A stretch of 64,000 nt of DNA from Paenibacillus sp. Root52 (GCF_001426865.1 NZ_LMFO01000030.1:1-64000); one strand, 5' to 3'. Counted from the stretch's first letter, positions 1 through 9,049 are shown. The notes: generated from the sequence alone by a model not told the origin. Numbers and translations: made by a program.

Positions 1-53
1 AGAGCACCTGGTTTGGGACCAGGGGGTCGCATGTTCAAATCGTGTCATCCCGA
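1..53 (+). tRNA. tRNA-Pro (UGG), 3' part only
   Basis: The window opens inside a tRNA. The anticodon stem CCTGG/CCAGG encloses the loop TTTGGGA, giving anticodon TGG (proline). The T arm is GCATG-TTCAAAT-CGTGT at 29-45 and the 3' acceptor strand CATCCCG plus discriminator A ends at 53. No CCA is encoded. The D arm and 5' acceptor strand lie before position 1. A terminator follows at once. Confidence 0.9.
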
Positions 54-63
54 TCTAAGAAAG

Positions 64-94
64 CAGATTATCTGATATAGATAATCTGTTTTTT
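64..94 (+). terminator. Rho-independent terminator of the tRNA
   Basis: A perfect 10-bp inverted repeat (CAGATTATCT / AGATAATCTG) with a 5-nt loop is followed by six T. It ends the tRNA-Pro transcript. Confidence 0.9.
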
Positions 95-140
95 GTATTT
101 GTGTAAATAATGAGTAATGTTTAAATGCAAGCTTGTTTGT

Positions 141-170
141 GCATAAACGGTAACCCTTTCGGTCACACTA
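141..170 (+). promoter_or_regulatory. Candidate sigma-G type promoter for bofC
   Basis: GCATA at 141-145 and CACACTA at 164-170 are separated by 18 nt. This fits the forespore sigma-G pattern GHATR - 17/18 nt - CATNHTA except for one base in the -10. B. subtilis bofC is a forespore (sigma-G) gene, so the location is right. This is inference from motif matching only. Confidence 0.45.
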
Positions 171-200
171 GGTTTAAAAAAAGTGATAGAAGGGGTTCAG

Positions 201-899
201 GTGAACACGTTTAAATTAAAGAAACAATTTAAAAGGCGTTGGCGACGTTGGAAACGAACTGCATGGATGAGTCTAGCCTTAGTGGCTGTAACGATACTAG
301 CATATAGCGGACTGTCCATCTCTTCTCATATTCAACGTTTATTAACAACTGATTTTAGTGAGACCGTCACTGTCATGGGGGCAGCTCCTATAGAGGCGAA
401 TCGTTCGGAAGCAGAGGTACAAGCCATAGTAAAACAACTAGGATCTACTACACCTGATGACTTAACTGCTGTTGTATTGGAAGTCCACTATATTTGTGGA
501 GTCGAGACTGAGCAATTAGGCAAAATGACAGCTTCACAAGTCGAAGTGTTATTACTCCAACATCCCGAATGGGATGCAGAAGTTGCAGCAGATGGTTTAC
601 GGGTTAAGCAACAGGTTGATGACCTTTCTCCTCTATGCAAAGAGCAGGCTTATATTAGCATAGATGCATTAGGGAATCTGAATTTGTACGAAGGTCGCCC
701 TACAGAGGACAAAGTAATCCGCACTTTTTTTCAAATGGATGTTGGGTCACTTGAGTCTTCATTGCCTGAGGGAGTATGGGAACAGCTACAGCAAGGAATT
801 CGAGTACAGGACAAAGATGAATATAACAGTGTCATTTCTACATTTAGCGACTATGCGGTTGATCGAGCCTCTGAAGAAGTCATTCTAAATGGTGGTTGA
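201..899 (+). CDS. bofC: BofC family intercompartmental sporulation signalling protein
   Basis: The 232-residue protein has a basic N-terminus, one membrane or signal segment near residues 22-42, and an extracytoplasmic part carrying the BofC signature ICGVETEQLG and LLQHPEW. In B. subtilis, BofC is made in the forespore and acts in the intermembrane space by inhibiting SpoIVB, which delays pro-sigma-K processing. Synteny agrees, since bofC precedes ruvA in B. subtilis. An upstream in-frame GTG at 183 has no good ribosome site; GTG at 201 follows AAGGGG with about 5 nt spacing and is preferred. The protein is longer than B. subtilis BofC (about 170 residues). Confidence 0.85.
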   Translation: MNTFKLKKQFKRRWRRWKRTAWMSLALVAVTILAYSGLSISSHIQRLLTTDFSETVTVMGAAPIEANRSEAEVQAIVKQLGSTTPDDLTAVVLEVHYICGVETEQLGKMTASQVEVLLLQHPEWDAEVAADGLRVKQQVDDLSPLCKEQAYISIDALGNLNLYEGRPTEDKVIRTFFQMDVGSLESSLPEGVWEQLQQGIRVQDKDEYNSVISTFSDYAVDRASEEVILNGG

Positions 900-956
900 C
901 TCAAGAAAGTTTTGAAGAGCATTAAAACGAAGACAGGTTATAGGTTTGCTGGAGAA

Positions 957-980
957 GGGCATCGAAGTGATGTCCTTTTT
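957..980 (+). terminator. Terminator after bofC
   Basis: A 7-bp stem GGGCATC/GATGTCC with a GAAGT loop is followed by five T. The stretch 900-1264 has no gene; it holds this terminator and the ruvC promoter region, and I see nothing else in it. Confidence 0.75.
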
Positions 981-1214
981 GTCGTGTGTTGACCGATCGT
1001 AAGGAAATAAATTAGCCCTTAGGGTTTGTGTGATACCTTCCTGTTAACAGGTTTAGGGCTTTGCTCGACCTTGGATACCAGAGGATGGGAAATGTTTTGT
1101 GACATCTTTATAGGTAAAGCGACAAGGTTTTCTAAGACTCCATAGGAGTGTGAATGATAGATTTTATGAGGATTAAAATGTAGTCAAAGTTTCCTGCCGC
1201 AGGGTCTATCTTTT

Positions 1215-1223
1215 TGTTATAAT
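1215..1223 (+). promoter_or_regulatory. Extended -10 promoter of the ruvCAB operon
   Basis: The sequence TGTTATAAT (TGN plus a perfect TATAAT at 1218-1223) lies 48 nt before the ruvC start. No good -35 box is visible, which is acceptable for an extended -10 element. Confidence 0.5.
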
Positions 1224-1270
1224 GAAATGAACGATACATATGTTCGCTTTATTGTAAGGGAGAGATGGGT

Positions 1271-1774
1271 TTGCGTTTTTTGGGGATAGACCCGGGAATT
1301 GCGATTGTTGGGTTTGGTTTTGTGGATAAGATCGGAAGTAAAGTGGTTCCTGTACAATATGGCTGTATTCAGACAGAAGCTCATACACCTGAAGAGGAAC
1401 GATTACTTCACGTATATGAGGGAATGGTACAGCTCATCGATAAATATAAGCCAGATGCAGTCGCATTGGAGAAACTTTTCTTCAATCGGAACGTTACAAC
1501 AGCGATGTCCGTCAGTCAGGCCAGAGGGGTAATGGTTCTGGCTGCTGCACAGAAAGGGCTACCTATTGCTGAGTACACACCGATGCAGATTAAACAGGCG
1601 ATTGTAGGATACGGCAAAGCGGAGAAACGTCAAGTGCAAGAGATGGTCAAAATGTTTTTGCGGTTACAGGCGATTCCTAAGCCAGATGACGTAGCAGATG
1701 CGTTGGCAGTAGCCGTATGTCATGCACATTCTTATACATTAAATTCGAAGTTAAATGAGGTATTGCGAAAATGA
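1271..1774 (+). CDS. ruvC: Crossover junction endodeoxyribonuclease RuvC
   Basis: RuvC cuts Holliday junctions symmetrically together with the RuvAB branch-migration motor. The four acidic catalytic residues are visible: the Asp of GIDPG, the Glu of ALEKLFF and the two Asp of PDDVADAL. I choose TTG 1271 because AAGGGAG (1256-1262) lies 8 nt upstream and this start puts the first catalytic Asp at residue 7, as in E. coli RuvC. ATG 1265 is only 2 nt from the same ribosome site and would add Met-Gly. The gene overlaps ruvA by ATGA. B. subtilis has no RuvC and uses RecU instead, so this operon is of the fuller RuvCAB type. Confidence 0.93.
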   Translation: MRFLGIDPGIAIVGFGFVDKIGSKVVPVQYGCIQTEAHTPEEERLLHVYEGMVQLIDKYKPDAVALEKLFFNRNVTTAMSVSQARGVMVLAAAQKGLPIAEYTPMQIKQAIVGYGKAEKRQVQEMVKMFLRLQAIPKPDDVADALAVAVCHAHSYTLNSKLNEVLRK

Positions 1775-2385
1775 TTGATTTTCTTAGAGGACAGTTCGTG
1801 CATGTGGAGAATGAATATATTGTGCTTGATGTTCAAGGTGTGGGCTATCGTGTATTTTGTCCTAACCCATATGCGTTCGCGAAACAAGAAGGTGAGATCA
1901 TGGTCTATACCCATCATCACGTGCGTGAAGATGCCATGTTGTTATATGGTTTTGTTACAAGAGAAGAACAGCGCTTGTTTCGTAAGTTGATCGAGGTGTC
2001 TGGTATTGGACCACGAGTCGCCCTGGGCATTTTGGCAGGAGGCACGCCTGATCATGTCGTTACAGCGATTTACCAAGAGAATCTGACATTCCTAACCAAA
2101 CTACCGGGAATCGGTAAAAAGACAGCTCAGCGTATGATTTTGGATCTGAAGGATAAGCTGGACGGATTCGGTGCTGCCGCGTATGCAACAGGTTTATTTG
2201 CTCCTCCTTCAGAAGAAGCAGGAAGCGGCTCAGCTTGGGATGAGGCACGTGATGGTCTCAAAGCGCTTGGTTACACAGACAGCGAGTTGGATAAAGTATG
2301 GCTCAAGCTGAAAAAAGATGTTACATCTGCCGATTCGGTTGATGTGTTGATGAAACGAGCACTGCAAATGCTATTCACTGGATAA
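1771..2385 (+). CDS. ruvA: Holliday junction branch migration protein RuvA
   Basis: This 204-residue protein has the usual RuvA layout: an N-terminal OB fold (MIDFLRGQFVHVENEYIVLDV), two helix-hairpin-helix motifs (EVSGIGPRVALGIL and LPGIGKKTAQRMIL), a flexible Ser/Gly linker, and a C-terminal domain III that contacts RuvB. RuvA tetramers hold the Holliday junction in an open square and recruit the RuvB rings. The start codon overlaps the ruvC stop (ATGA), so the two are translationally coupled. Confidence 0.96.
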   Translation: MIDFLRGQFVHVENEYIVLDVQGVGYRVFCPNPYAFAKQEGEIMVYTHHHVREDAMLLYGFVTREEQRLFRKLIEVSGIGPRVALGILAGGTPDHVVTAIYQENLTFLTKLPGIGKKTAQRMILDLKDKLDGFGAAAYATGLFAPPSEEAGSGSAWDEARDGLKALGYTDSELDKVWLKLKKDVTSADSVDVLMKRALQMLFTG

Positions 2386-2439
2386 CTAACTTTACCAACA
2401 CGATAGCACATTGCTCGTACTAAAAAGGTAGGGATGAAC

Positions 2440-3450
2440 ATGGATGAGCGTATTATTTCCGCTAACCTGATGATGGATGATCAAGCTGTTGAGCTGAGTC
2501 TTCGTCCCCGGTATTTGAACGAATATATCGGACAAAATCAGGTGAAGGAGAATTTAAAAGTATATATTGAAGCAGCCAAAATGCGTAATGAAGCATTGGA
2601 TCATGTTTTATTGTATGGCCCACCAGGACTAGGTAAAACAACACTTGCCAACATCGTCGCTAATGAATTGGGTGTTAACTTGCGTACCACTTCAGGGCCT
2701 GCAATTGAGCGACCAGGAGATCTAGCAGCATTGCTGACTAATCTTCAAGAGGGTGATGTGCTATTTATTGACGAGATTCATCGTCTGCATCGTACTGTTG
2801 AAGAAGTGATGTACCCTGCGATGGAAGACTCTGCATTGGATATTATGATCGGTAAAGGTCCCAGTGCGCGATCTGTGCGTCTTGATCTGCCACCATTCAC
2901 TCTCATTGGGGCTACAACACGCGCTGGTTTGCTGTCTGCGCCTCTGCGGGATCGTTTTGGTGTCATTAGCCGGTTGGAATTTTATACGGTTGATGAGCTA
3001 GCCTACATTGTCTCTCGCTCTACAGAAATCCTTGGGGTTGAGATTGTTGGAGATGCTGCAGAAGAGATTGCCCTCCGTTCCCGTGGAACGCCGAGGATTG
3101 CCAATCGTTTATTGAAGCGAGTTCGAGACTTCGCTCAGGTACGAGGCGATGGAGTCATTACACAGGCATTAGCAGAAGAAGCACTTAAACGTCTACAGAT
3201 TGATCCGAGAGGATTGGACGAGATCGACCACAAGATGCTTAAGTCCATGATCAATAGCTTCCGGGGAGGCCCAGTTGGTCTGGATACCATTGCAGCTACG
3301 ATTGGTGAAGAGAGCCAAACCATTGAGGATGTTTATGAGCCTTATTTATTGCAGATCGGTATGATTCAACGTACACCAAGAGGTCGAATTGTTACAGATA
3401 TGGCTTATCATCATTTGGGTTTGCCGATTCCGCCGCGAGATGGAAAGTAA
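2440..3450 (+). CDS. ruvB: Holliday junction branch migration ATPase RuvB
   Basis: This AAA+ motor has Walker A GPPGLGKTT, Walker B LFIDEIHR, sensor 1 GATTR, the arginine finger region PLRDRFG, and a C-terminal winged helix ending RTPRGRIVT. It drives branch migration on RuvA-bound junctions. Two starts compete. ATG 2434 has AAGG 5 nt upstream; ATG 2440 gives MDERIIS, the usual beginning of Bacillus RuvB, with TAGGG 6 nt upstream. I choose 2440 (336 residues). It is third in the ruvCAB operon, 54 nt after ruvA. Confidence 0.96.
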   Translation: MDERIISANLMMDDQAVELSLRPRYLNEYIGQNQVKENLKVYIEAAKMRNEALDHVLLYGPPGLGKTTLANIVANELGVNLRTTSGPAIERPGDLAALLTNLQEGDVLFIDEIHRLHRTVEEVMYPAMEDSALDIMIGKGPSARSVRLDLPPFTLIGATTRAGLLSAPLRDRFGVISRLEFYTVDELAYIVSRSTEILGVEIVGDAAEEIALRSRGTPRIANRLLKRVRDFAQVRGDGVITQALAEEALKRLQIDPRGLDEIDHKMLKSMINSFRGGPVGLDTIAATIGEESQTIEDVYEPYLLQIGMIQRTPRGRIVTDMAYHHLGLPIPPRDGK

Positions 3451-3582
3451 CATAATTGACTCATGGGTAGTGGGATGTGTGAATGTTGTTCTTCTATTAC
3501 ATGAAACAGTTCTAAATATCAAATGAAGTTTGAAATTCATAGATGTATCTACACAAGGAAAAGTGCGGAGAGGAGCCTGATT

Positions 3583-5670
3583 GTGGGGAAAGCAATACAA
3601 AATAAGAAATGGAGTCGCCGATTAAAGGTTTTGGCTGCGGCTGTATTGATGGCAGGATGTCTGCAGGTACCCGCGTATGCAGCAGAAAATGATGGACAGC
3701 TGATTCGGGTTGCGATGTTTGCGAATCTGGGAAGCACATACAAATCAACAACACCATTAATCACACTTGAATCGAATGGGAGTTGGACAATTGGATCTGA
3801 GACGGGTGCTAACGTAAGTCTTCCAGCGGGGCAGATTCGATTCAGCGCAGATGGTTTCCGAGTGAAGGTGTTGGAGACAGCAGATTTCAAAACAGCGGCG
3901 GCAGCAGCCAAATTATTGCAACCAACCAGCGATAAGCCGTTACTCTTCAGCTCAAGTGTGAGCGGCAAAACGGTGTATCAGCTCTATACCGGAAACTATG
4001 CTACAGAGACACTCGCTGGACAAGCCGTTGCTCGAGTTCAGAAGGTAGCTGCAGCTCAATTGGGTGGGCAGAAACCAGTCGTAACGGGAAACAAGCATTT
4101 ATCTACTGGAAACTATAGCTCCTTACAAGAAGCACAAGCGGCGCAAGCTTCTCTCTCAGCATCAGGCATCACTTCCTTTACTGTATTGTCATTGGATGCA
4201 GGTAGTTCGGGCTACAGTGTATGGGTCGGTGAAGCTGTGACAGATGCAGAGCTTACTGCTGTGAAGAAGACGGTAGAGACTCAAGTAGGTGGCAGCAGCC
4301 TATCTCCTATATCTAATAACAGCTCTGCTCTAATCATTCGGCAGGATGCGGGGTTAAGTCTAGACACGCCTAAGACTGCAGCACATTACACGATTGCCGG
4401 TACGGAAGCCAAAGCGTGGGTGCAGGGAGATGGAAATGGCATTAAAGTATTGGAACGTTCCCAGCGAACATATCGCGGAGATATGGAAGTCAGTATCGTG
4501 AATGGTGACTTGGCTTTAGTGAATGTCGTTCCGTTGGAACAATATTTGTACTCCGTAGTTGGAGCAGAGGTGTATTCCTCCTGGCCTGCAGAGGCTCTAA
4601 AAGTACAAGCAGTTGCTGCTCGTTCCTATGCTCTCCAACAGGGCACTCGCTTCCAGATTGCCAATGTTGTGGATACAACACTAAGTCAAGCCTATAACGG
4701 CGTTGATTCGGAGAATGATAAAGTAACCAGCGCAGTAGATGCTACCGCAGGAGAAGTTGTCAAAAGTGGTGGTAAAATTGTAGAGGCTGTATTTTCATCC
4801 AATGCAGGTGGACAAACGGCACATCCCTCCGAGGTTTGGAACGGGGGAGCAGGGGTCTTCACCAATGTGGATAGTTCTGGAGATACATCAGCACAGGCTG
4901 GATTGCATACGTGGTATCATGTACTGCTTAACTCAGGCATCAGTGGGTATATCCGTGAGGACAATGTGAAGGAGCTAAGCTCCAAAACGGATGCGGGCCT
5001 TTCCAAGGTTACTGTCACCGCACAGAATACGAATGTACGTGCCATCCCATTAATCCAATCTACGGTTGAGCCGGTAGCCAAAATGAATCCAGGGAACGAA
5101 GCCGTTGTTTTGGCAAAAGTAGCACAATCCAATGATTATGCTTGGGTGAGAGGGCCATTTACCGCTGCTCAATTAGTCAAAACGTTGCAAGGTAAAACGA
5201 CGACGACTGTTCCCTCATCCATCTCAACATTAGAAGTCACGAAGCGCGGACCTTCTGGTCGAGCACTTGAAGTAAGTGCCAATGGACAAGCGCTGACTGT
5301 TAAATATGCAGATACGTACCGCTCGGCGCTGGGTGGATTGCCTAGTACTTTATTTGATATTGCAGGTACTGGAAGTTATACTGTATTAGGCGCTGACGGG
5401 AATACAGCGAGTAAGACAGGGTCTCAAGGAGCAGCTGTATTGTCTGCCTCAGGTACAGGAACTTCATCTGGTAATGCCCTTGTCGTCATGAGCGGTGATG
5501 GTCAGGCAAGAGCCGTAACTCAGGGACAAAACTTTATGTTCATCGGCCAAGGAAATGGTCACGGATTAGGTTTGTCGCAATGGGGAGCCAAAGGCATGGC
5601 GGATGAAGGGTATGATTACCAGGAAATATTGAAACACTATTACCAAAATGCGACTATTGTTAAGGAATGA
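3583..5670 (+). CDS. Secreted SpoIID/LytB-family protein with SPOR-like and SH3-like segments
   Basis: The 695-residue protein starts with a signal peptide (basic start, hydrophobic core, cleavage near AYAAEND). Residues of roughly 80-220 contain two SPOR-like repeats (the TGNY motifs). The SpoIID domain follows, with VVGAEV...WPAEALKVQAVAARSYA; the Glu at about residue 329 matches the catalytic Glu of SpoIID glycan-strand lytic transglycosylases. It ends with the typical GHGLGLSQWGAKGMADEG. An SH3-like stretch (around NTNVRAIPLIQSTVE) sits inside the SpoIID domain. GTG 3583 follows AGGAG by 7 nt; the upstream ATG 3523 lacks a site. SpoIID proper is about 340 residues, so this is an enlarged relative whose sporulation role is uncertain. 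Confidence 0.8.
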   Translation: MGKAIQNKKWSRRLKVLAAAVLMAGCLQVPAYAAENDGQLIRVAMFANLGSTYKSTTPLITLESNGSWTIGSETGANVSLPAGQIRFSADGFRVKVLETADFKTAAAAAKLLQPTSDKPLLFSSSVSGKTVYQLYTGNYATETLAGQAVARVQKVAAAQLGGQKPVVTGNKHLSTGNYSSLQEAQAAQASLSASGITSFTVLSLDAGSSGYSVWVGEAVTDAELTAVKKTVETQVGGSSLSPISNNSSALIIRQDAGLSLDTPKTAAHYTIAGTEAKAWVQGDGNGIKVLERSQRTYRGDMEVSIVNGDLALVNVVPLEQYLYSVVGAEVYSSWPAEALKVQAVAARSYALQQGTRFQIANVVDTTLSQAYNGVDSENDKVTSAVDATAGEVVKSGGKIVEAVFSSNAGGQTAHPSEVWNGGAGVFTNVDSSGDTSAQAGLHTWYHVLLNSGISGYIREDNVKELSSKTDAGLSKVTVTAQNTNVRAIPLIQSTVEPVAKMNPGNEAVVLAKVAQSNDYAWVRGPFTAAQLVKTLQGKTTTTVPSSISTLEVTKRGPSGRALEVSANGQALTVKYADTYRSALGGLPSTLFDIAGTGSYTVLGADGNTASKTGSQGAAVLSASGTGTSSGNALVVMSGDGQARAVTQGQNFMFIGQGNGHGLGLSQWGAKGMADEGYDYQEILKHYYQNATIVKE

Positions 5671-5677
5671 ATTGACG

Positions 5678-6706
5678 ATGAATGTGAACTTATATGATTT
5701 TGAATTACCGGAACAGCTTATCGCACAGACGCCGTTGCTTGATCGGACTGCGTCTCGCTTGCTTACCTTGAATAAGGAGAGCGGTGAAGTCAACCATAAT
5801 ACGTTTCCGGATATTATTAACTTTCTACAGCCTGGTGACACACTTGTGCTTAATGATACACGAGTGTTGCCAGCTCGTTTGTTTGGAACAAAAGAGGATA
5901 CAGGAGCCAAAGCGGAAGTGTTACTGCTCAAAAACGTGGAAGGTGATCGCTGGGAAGCACTGGTTAAGCCAGGCAAAAAGCTGAAAGCCGGTTCTGTTAT
6001 CGTTTTTGGTGATGAACTGAAAGCCGTGATTGACGAAGAAGGCGAAATGGGCGCGCGTATGCTTACATTTTCGTATGAGGGGATTTTTCAGGAGATTCTA
6101 GATCGTCTCGGTGAAATGCCGTTGCCTCCGTATATTAAGGAAACACTGGATGATCGTGAACGCTATCAGACGGTATATGCGAAGCATGAAGGTTCTGCGG
6201 CCGCACCAACAGCTGGACTTCATTTTACGGATGAGTTGCTTGATCAGATTCGAGCAAAAGGTGTTAATGTAACCTTCATTACGCTTCACGTTGGGCTGGG
6301 AACATTCCGTCCTATGTCCGTAGATGTAGTAGAGGATCATGTTATGCATGAAGAGTATTACTCTATGTCACAGGAGACGGCCGATCTGATTAATGAAACG
6401 AAGCAACGTGGGAATCGTGTTTTTGCTGTAGGTACAACAAGCTGCCGTACACTTGAAACGGTAGGCAGTAAATTTGAGCAAGGACTCCTGCAGGAGAGTA
6501 GCGGCTGGACTAAAATTTTCATTTATCCTGGCTATACCTTCAAGGTAATTGATGGCATGCTGACGAATTTCCATCTTCCGAAATCTACATTAGTCATGCT
6601 GGTAAGTGCGCTTGCAGGCAGAGAACACATTATGCACGCCTATGAGGAAGCTATTGCTCAAGAGTATAGATTTTTCAGCTTTGGCGATGCGATGTTGATC
6701 TATTAA
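5678..6706 (+). CDS. queA: tRNA preQ1(34) S-adenosylmethionine ribosyltransferase-isomerase QueA
   Basis: QueA transfers and isomerises the ribosyl part of S-adenosylmethionine onto preQ1 in tRNA, giving epoxyqueuosine. The 342 residues are the same length as the B. subtilis enzyme. Conserved blocks include ELPEQLIAQTP, LNDTRVLPARL, AAPTAGLHFT, HVGLGTFRP and the C-terminal TNFHLPKSTLVMLVSAL. The ATG at 5678 matches the family start; an upstream in-frame ATG at 5648 would overlap the previous gene. It is followed by tgt, the preceding step in the same pathway. Confidence 0.96.
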   Translation: MNVNLYDFELPEQLIAQTPLLDRTASRLLTLNKESGEVNHNTFPDIINFLQPGDTLVLNDTRVLPARLFGTKEDTGAKAEVLLLKNVEGDRWEALVKPGKKLKAGSVIVFGDELKAVIDEEGEMGARMLTFSYEGIFQEILDRLGEMPLPPYIKETLDDRERYQTVYAKHEGSAAAPTAGLHFTDELLDQIRAKGVNVTFITLHVGLGTFRPMSVDVVEDHVMHEEYYSMSQETADLINETKQRGNRVFAVGTTSCRTLETVGSKFEQGLLQESSGWTKIFIYPGYTFKVIDGMLTNFHLPKSTLVMLVSALAGREHIMHAYEEAIAQEYRFFSFGDAMLIY

Positions 6707-6798
6707 TGTTGAATTAGGCAAAAAATGATTGGTGTTGAACCTACAAAGATTCACGAGTAAAGGTCTAACGATTAACTTTTAGAGGATGATTAAAACCA

Positions 6799-7935
6799 AT
6801 GGCAGCAATTACGTACGAACATATTAAAACTTGTAAACAATCTGGTGCCCGATTAGGACGTGTACATACACCTCACGGAATCATTGAGACACCAACGTTC
6901 ATGCCGGTAGGCACGCAAGCAACCGTTAAAACGATGAGCCCTGAAGAGTTAAAGGAAATGGATGCGCAAATTATTCTGAGTAATACGTATCATCTGTTCC
7001 TTAGACCTGGACATGAGATTATTCGTCAAGCTGGTGGCTTGCACAAATTCATGAATTGGGATCGCCCAATTCTGACTGATAGTGGTGGATTTCAAGTATT
7101 CTCTCTCAGTGAAATGCGTAAAATCACAGAGGAAGGCGTAAATTTCCGCTCGCATCTGAATGGAGACAAGAAGTTCTTGTCCCCTGAAGTTGCCATGGAA
7201 ATACAGAACGCACTGGGTTCCGATATTATGATGGCATTTGATGAATGCCCACCGTACCCGGCAGAATACGAATATGTGAAAAAATCCCTTGAACGTACAA
7301 GCCGCTGGGCGGAGCGTTGCTTAGAAAGTCATGCACGTCCACATGACCAAGGTTTGTTCGCCATCGTGCAGGGTGGAATGCATGAAGATCTGCGCCGCCA
7401 AAGCGCAGCAGATTTGACTTCCATGGATTTCCCGGGGTATGCTATTGGTGGACTGAGTGTTGGAGAGCCGAAACATTTAATGTATGGCGTGTTGGATTAT
7501 ACGGTGCCTTTGTTGCCTTCCAACAAACCACGTTATTTAATGGGGGTAGGTTCACCCGATGCATTGATTGAGGGATCGATTCGTGGAGTAGACATGTTTG
7601 ACTGCGTACTTCCAACGCGGATTGCCCGTAACGGAACAACGATGACTAGCCAAGGACGGCTTGTAGTTCGAAATGCCAAGTTTGCAACTGATTTTGGTCC
7701 ACTTGACCCTGAATGTGATTGCTACACTTGTCGTAACTATTCCAGAGCCTATTTGCGTCATTTAATCAAGGCGGATGAAACGTTTGGCTTGCGTCTGACG
7801 ACCATCCATAATCTTCATTTCTTGCAGAATTTGATGCGCAACGTGCGCAAAGCCATTATGGAAGATCGTCTGCTTGATTTCCGGGATGAATTTTTCGATC
7901 AATATGGTCTTCATGACAATGACAAAGGTTTCTAA
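6799..7935 (+). CDS. tgt: tRNA-guanine transglycosylase
   Basis: Tgt exchanges guanine 34 for preQ1 in tRNAs with GUN anticodons, the entry step for queuosine. Visible features are TDSGGFQVFSL, FDECPPYP, the nucleophile Asp at about residue 268 in VDMFDCVLPTR, and the zinc site C306-x-C308-x2-C311 with H337 26 residues on, exactly the family spacing. The length (378) is normal. It forms an operon with queA, 92 nt away. Confidence 0.97.
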   Translation: MAAITYEHIKTCKQSGARLGRVHTPHGIIETPTFMPVGTQATVKTMSPEELKEMDAQIILSNTYHLFLRPGHEIIRQAGGLHKFMNWDRPILTDSGGFQVFSLSEMRKITEEGVNFRSHLNGDKKFLSPEVAMEIQNALGSDIMMAFDECPPYPAEYEYVKKSLERTSRWAERCLESHARPHDQGLFAIVQGGMHEDLRRQSAADLTSMDFPGYAIGGLSVGEPKHLMYGVLDYTVPLLPSNKPRYLMGVGSPDALIEGSIRGVDMFDCVLPTRIARNGTTMTSQGRLVVRNAKFATDFGPLDPECDCYTCRNYSRAYLRHLIKADETFGLRLTTIHNLHFLQNLMRNVRKAIMEDRLLDFRDEFFDQYGLHDNDKGF

Positions 7936-8002
7936 GAGGTTTGTTGCGGAACCGGAGGAACAAGCATTATTTTGTACGTATAGTCGATAAGGGGGAGTTT
8001 AC

Positions 8003-8314
8003 ATGTTTCAAGGAATGGCACTACAAGCGGCTAATCCAGGCGGAGGTATCGTATCTTTGATTGTACCTTTGGTACTTATGGTTGCGATTTTCTACTTCTT
8101 GATGATTCGTCCACAGAACAAAAAGCAAAAACAGCGTAATGCGATGCTTGGCCAGTTGAAAAAAGGCGATAAAATCGTTACTATCGGTGGTCTCCACGGT
8201 ACAATCGCTGAAATTACAGAAGACGTGGTTGTTCTGCGCGTAAACGATGTAACGAAGCTTACATTCGATCGTAATGCGATCAGCAGTGCAGTAAGTCGTG
8301 AAACTGCTGAATAA
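8003..8314 (+). CDS. yajC: Preprotein translocase subunit YajC
   Basis: This small membrane protein (103 residues) has one transmembrane helix at about 20-40 ending in FLMIRPQNKKQKQ, followed by a cytoplasmic SH3-like domain with GDKIVTIGGLHGTIAEI. YajC associates with the SecDF membrane complex; secD and secF lie about 4 kb downstream. AAGGGGGAG precedes the ATG. It is the last gene before a strong terminator. Confidence 0.94.
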   Translation: MFQGMALQAANPGGGIVSLIVPLVLMVAIFYFLMIRPQNKKQKQRNAMLGQLKKGDKIVTIGGLHGTIAEITEDVVVLRVNDVTKLTFDRNAISSAVSRETAE

Positions 8315-8380
8315 TTATAAATGAGCGAGAAGTTAGAGAAATAGAGTTCGCTCACAATAGTTAGTTCTGTCTGTTATTAC

Positions 8381-8422
8381 AGAACCGAAGCTCCTTTTTA
8401 CAGGGCTTCGGTTCTTTTTTTA
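8381..8422. terminator. Bidirectional terminator between yajC and the TIGR04086 gene
   Basis: An 11-bp perfect stem AGAACCGAAGC/GCTTCGGTTCT with a 13-nt loop is followed by a T run on the plus strand. It separates two convergent genes and can stop both. Confidence 0.88.
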
Positions 8423-8475
8423 TTTTATAGTCTGATCAGGAACTCATATGCCATATACCAAGAACTCGTTGACTG

Positions 8476-8868
8476 TTAGTTTCGTTGTGTGTTTACTCCG
8501 AAAATTCCACCCAGAGCAGAGATTAGAAATGCACTTGCGAGTTGAAGGCTATCCTTCCAGTTGAACGAAGCATCCAGTGCCAGAAATCCAATGATCAATA
8601 CGATTATCCCATAAACGACACCCGTTAGGCCTCCATGGTACCATCCTTTTTCACCGGATCTTTTGCCAGCCACGAATCCACCAATGAGTAGCGACAGCGC
8701 ATGAACAACGTAAGTATACAGGGAAAGATCCTGCTCCCGCATTCCAGTCATCCAGAGAAATAAGGAAAGAACCAGTGCTCCTAATAACATCCAAACAAAG
8801 GCATGACAGAGACCTGACAAAATCGGGTTGGACATTCGAAACGAGATCACTCGGCGAATCAGCTGCAT
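8476..8868 (-). CDS. TIGR04086 family four-helix membrane protein (YrzE-like)
   Basis: This 130-residue protein shows about four hydrophobic segments, including HAFVWMLLGALVLSLFLWM and VVYGIIVLIIGFLAL, with the conserved GGFVAGKRSGEKGWYHGGLTG between them. It matches the small uncharacterised family that includes B. subtilis YrzE, found in the same place between yajC and the DUF421 gene. The start at 8868 follows AAGGGGGA by about 6 nt on the minus strand; a longer frame back to 8976 lacks a ribosome site. Function unknown. Confidence 0.8.
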   Translation of the reverse strand: MQLIRRVISFRMSNPILSGLCHAFVWMLLGALVLSLFLWMTGMREQDLSLYTYVVHALSLLIGGFVAGKRSGEKGWYHGGLTGVVYGIIVLIIGFLALDASFNWKDSLQLASAFLISALGGIFGVNTQRN

Positions 8869-9049
8869 GAAGCATCCCCCTTGTACAAGTTTGAAATTAA
8901 TACAGTGTATGGTCAAGCCTTCAGACTTATGAACTGAATTTTCCATTAAATGAATTGATGTGATCTGCATGAGCATGTCAGCTTCGGGTCAAAATAGGGA
9001 TTACGCTACAGGTGCCTATGGATAACTCAAACAAAGGAGGAACCTTGTC

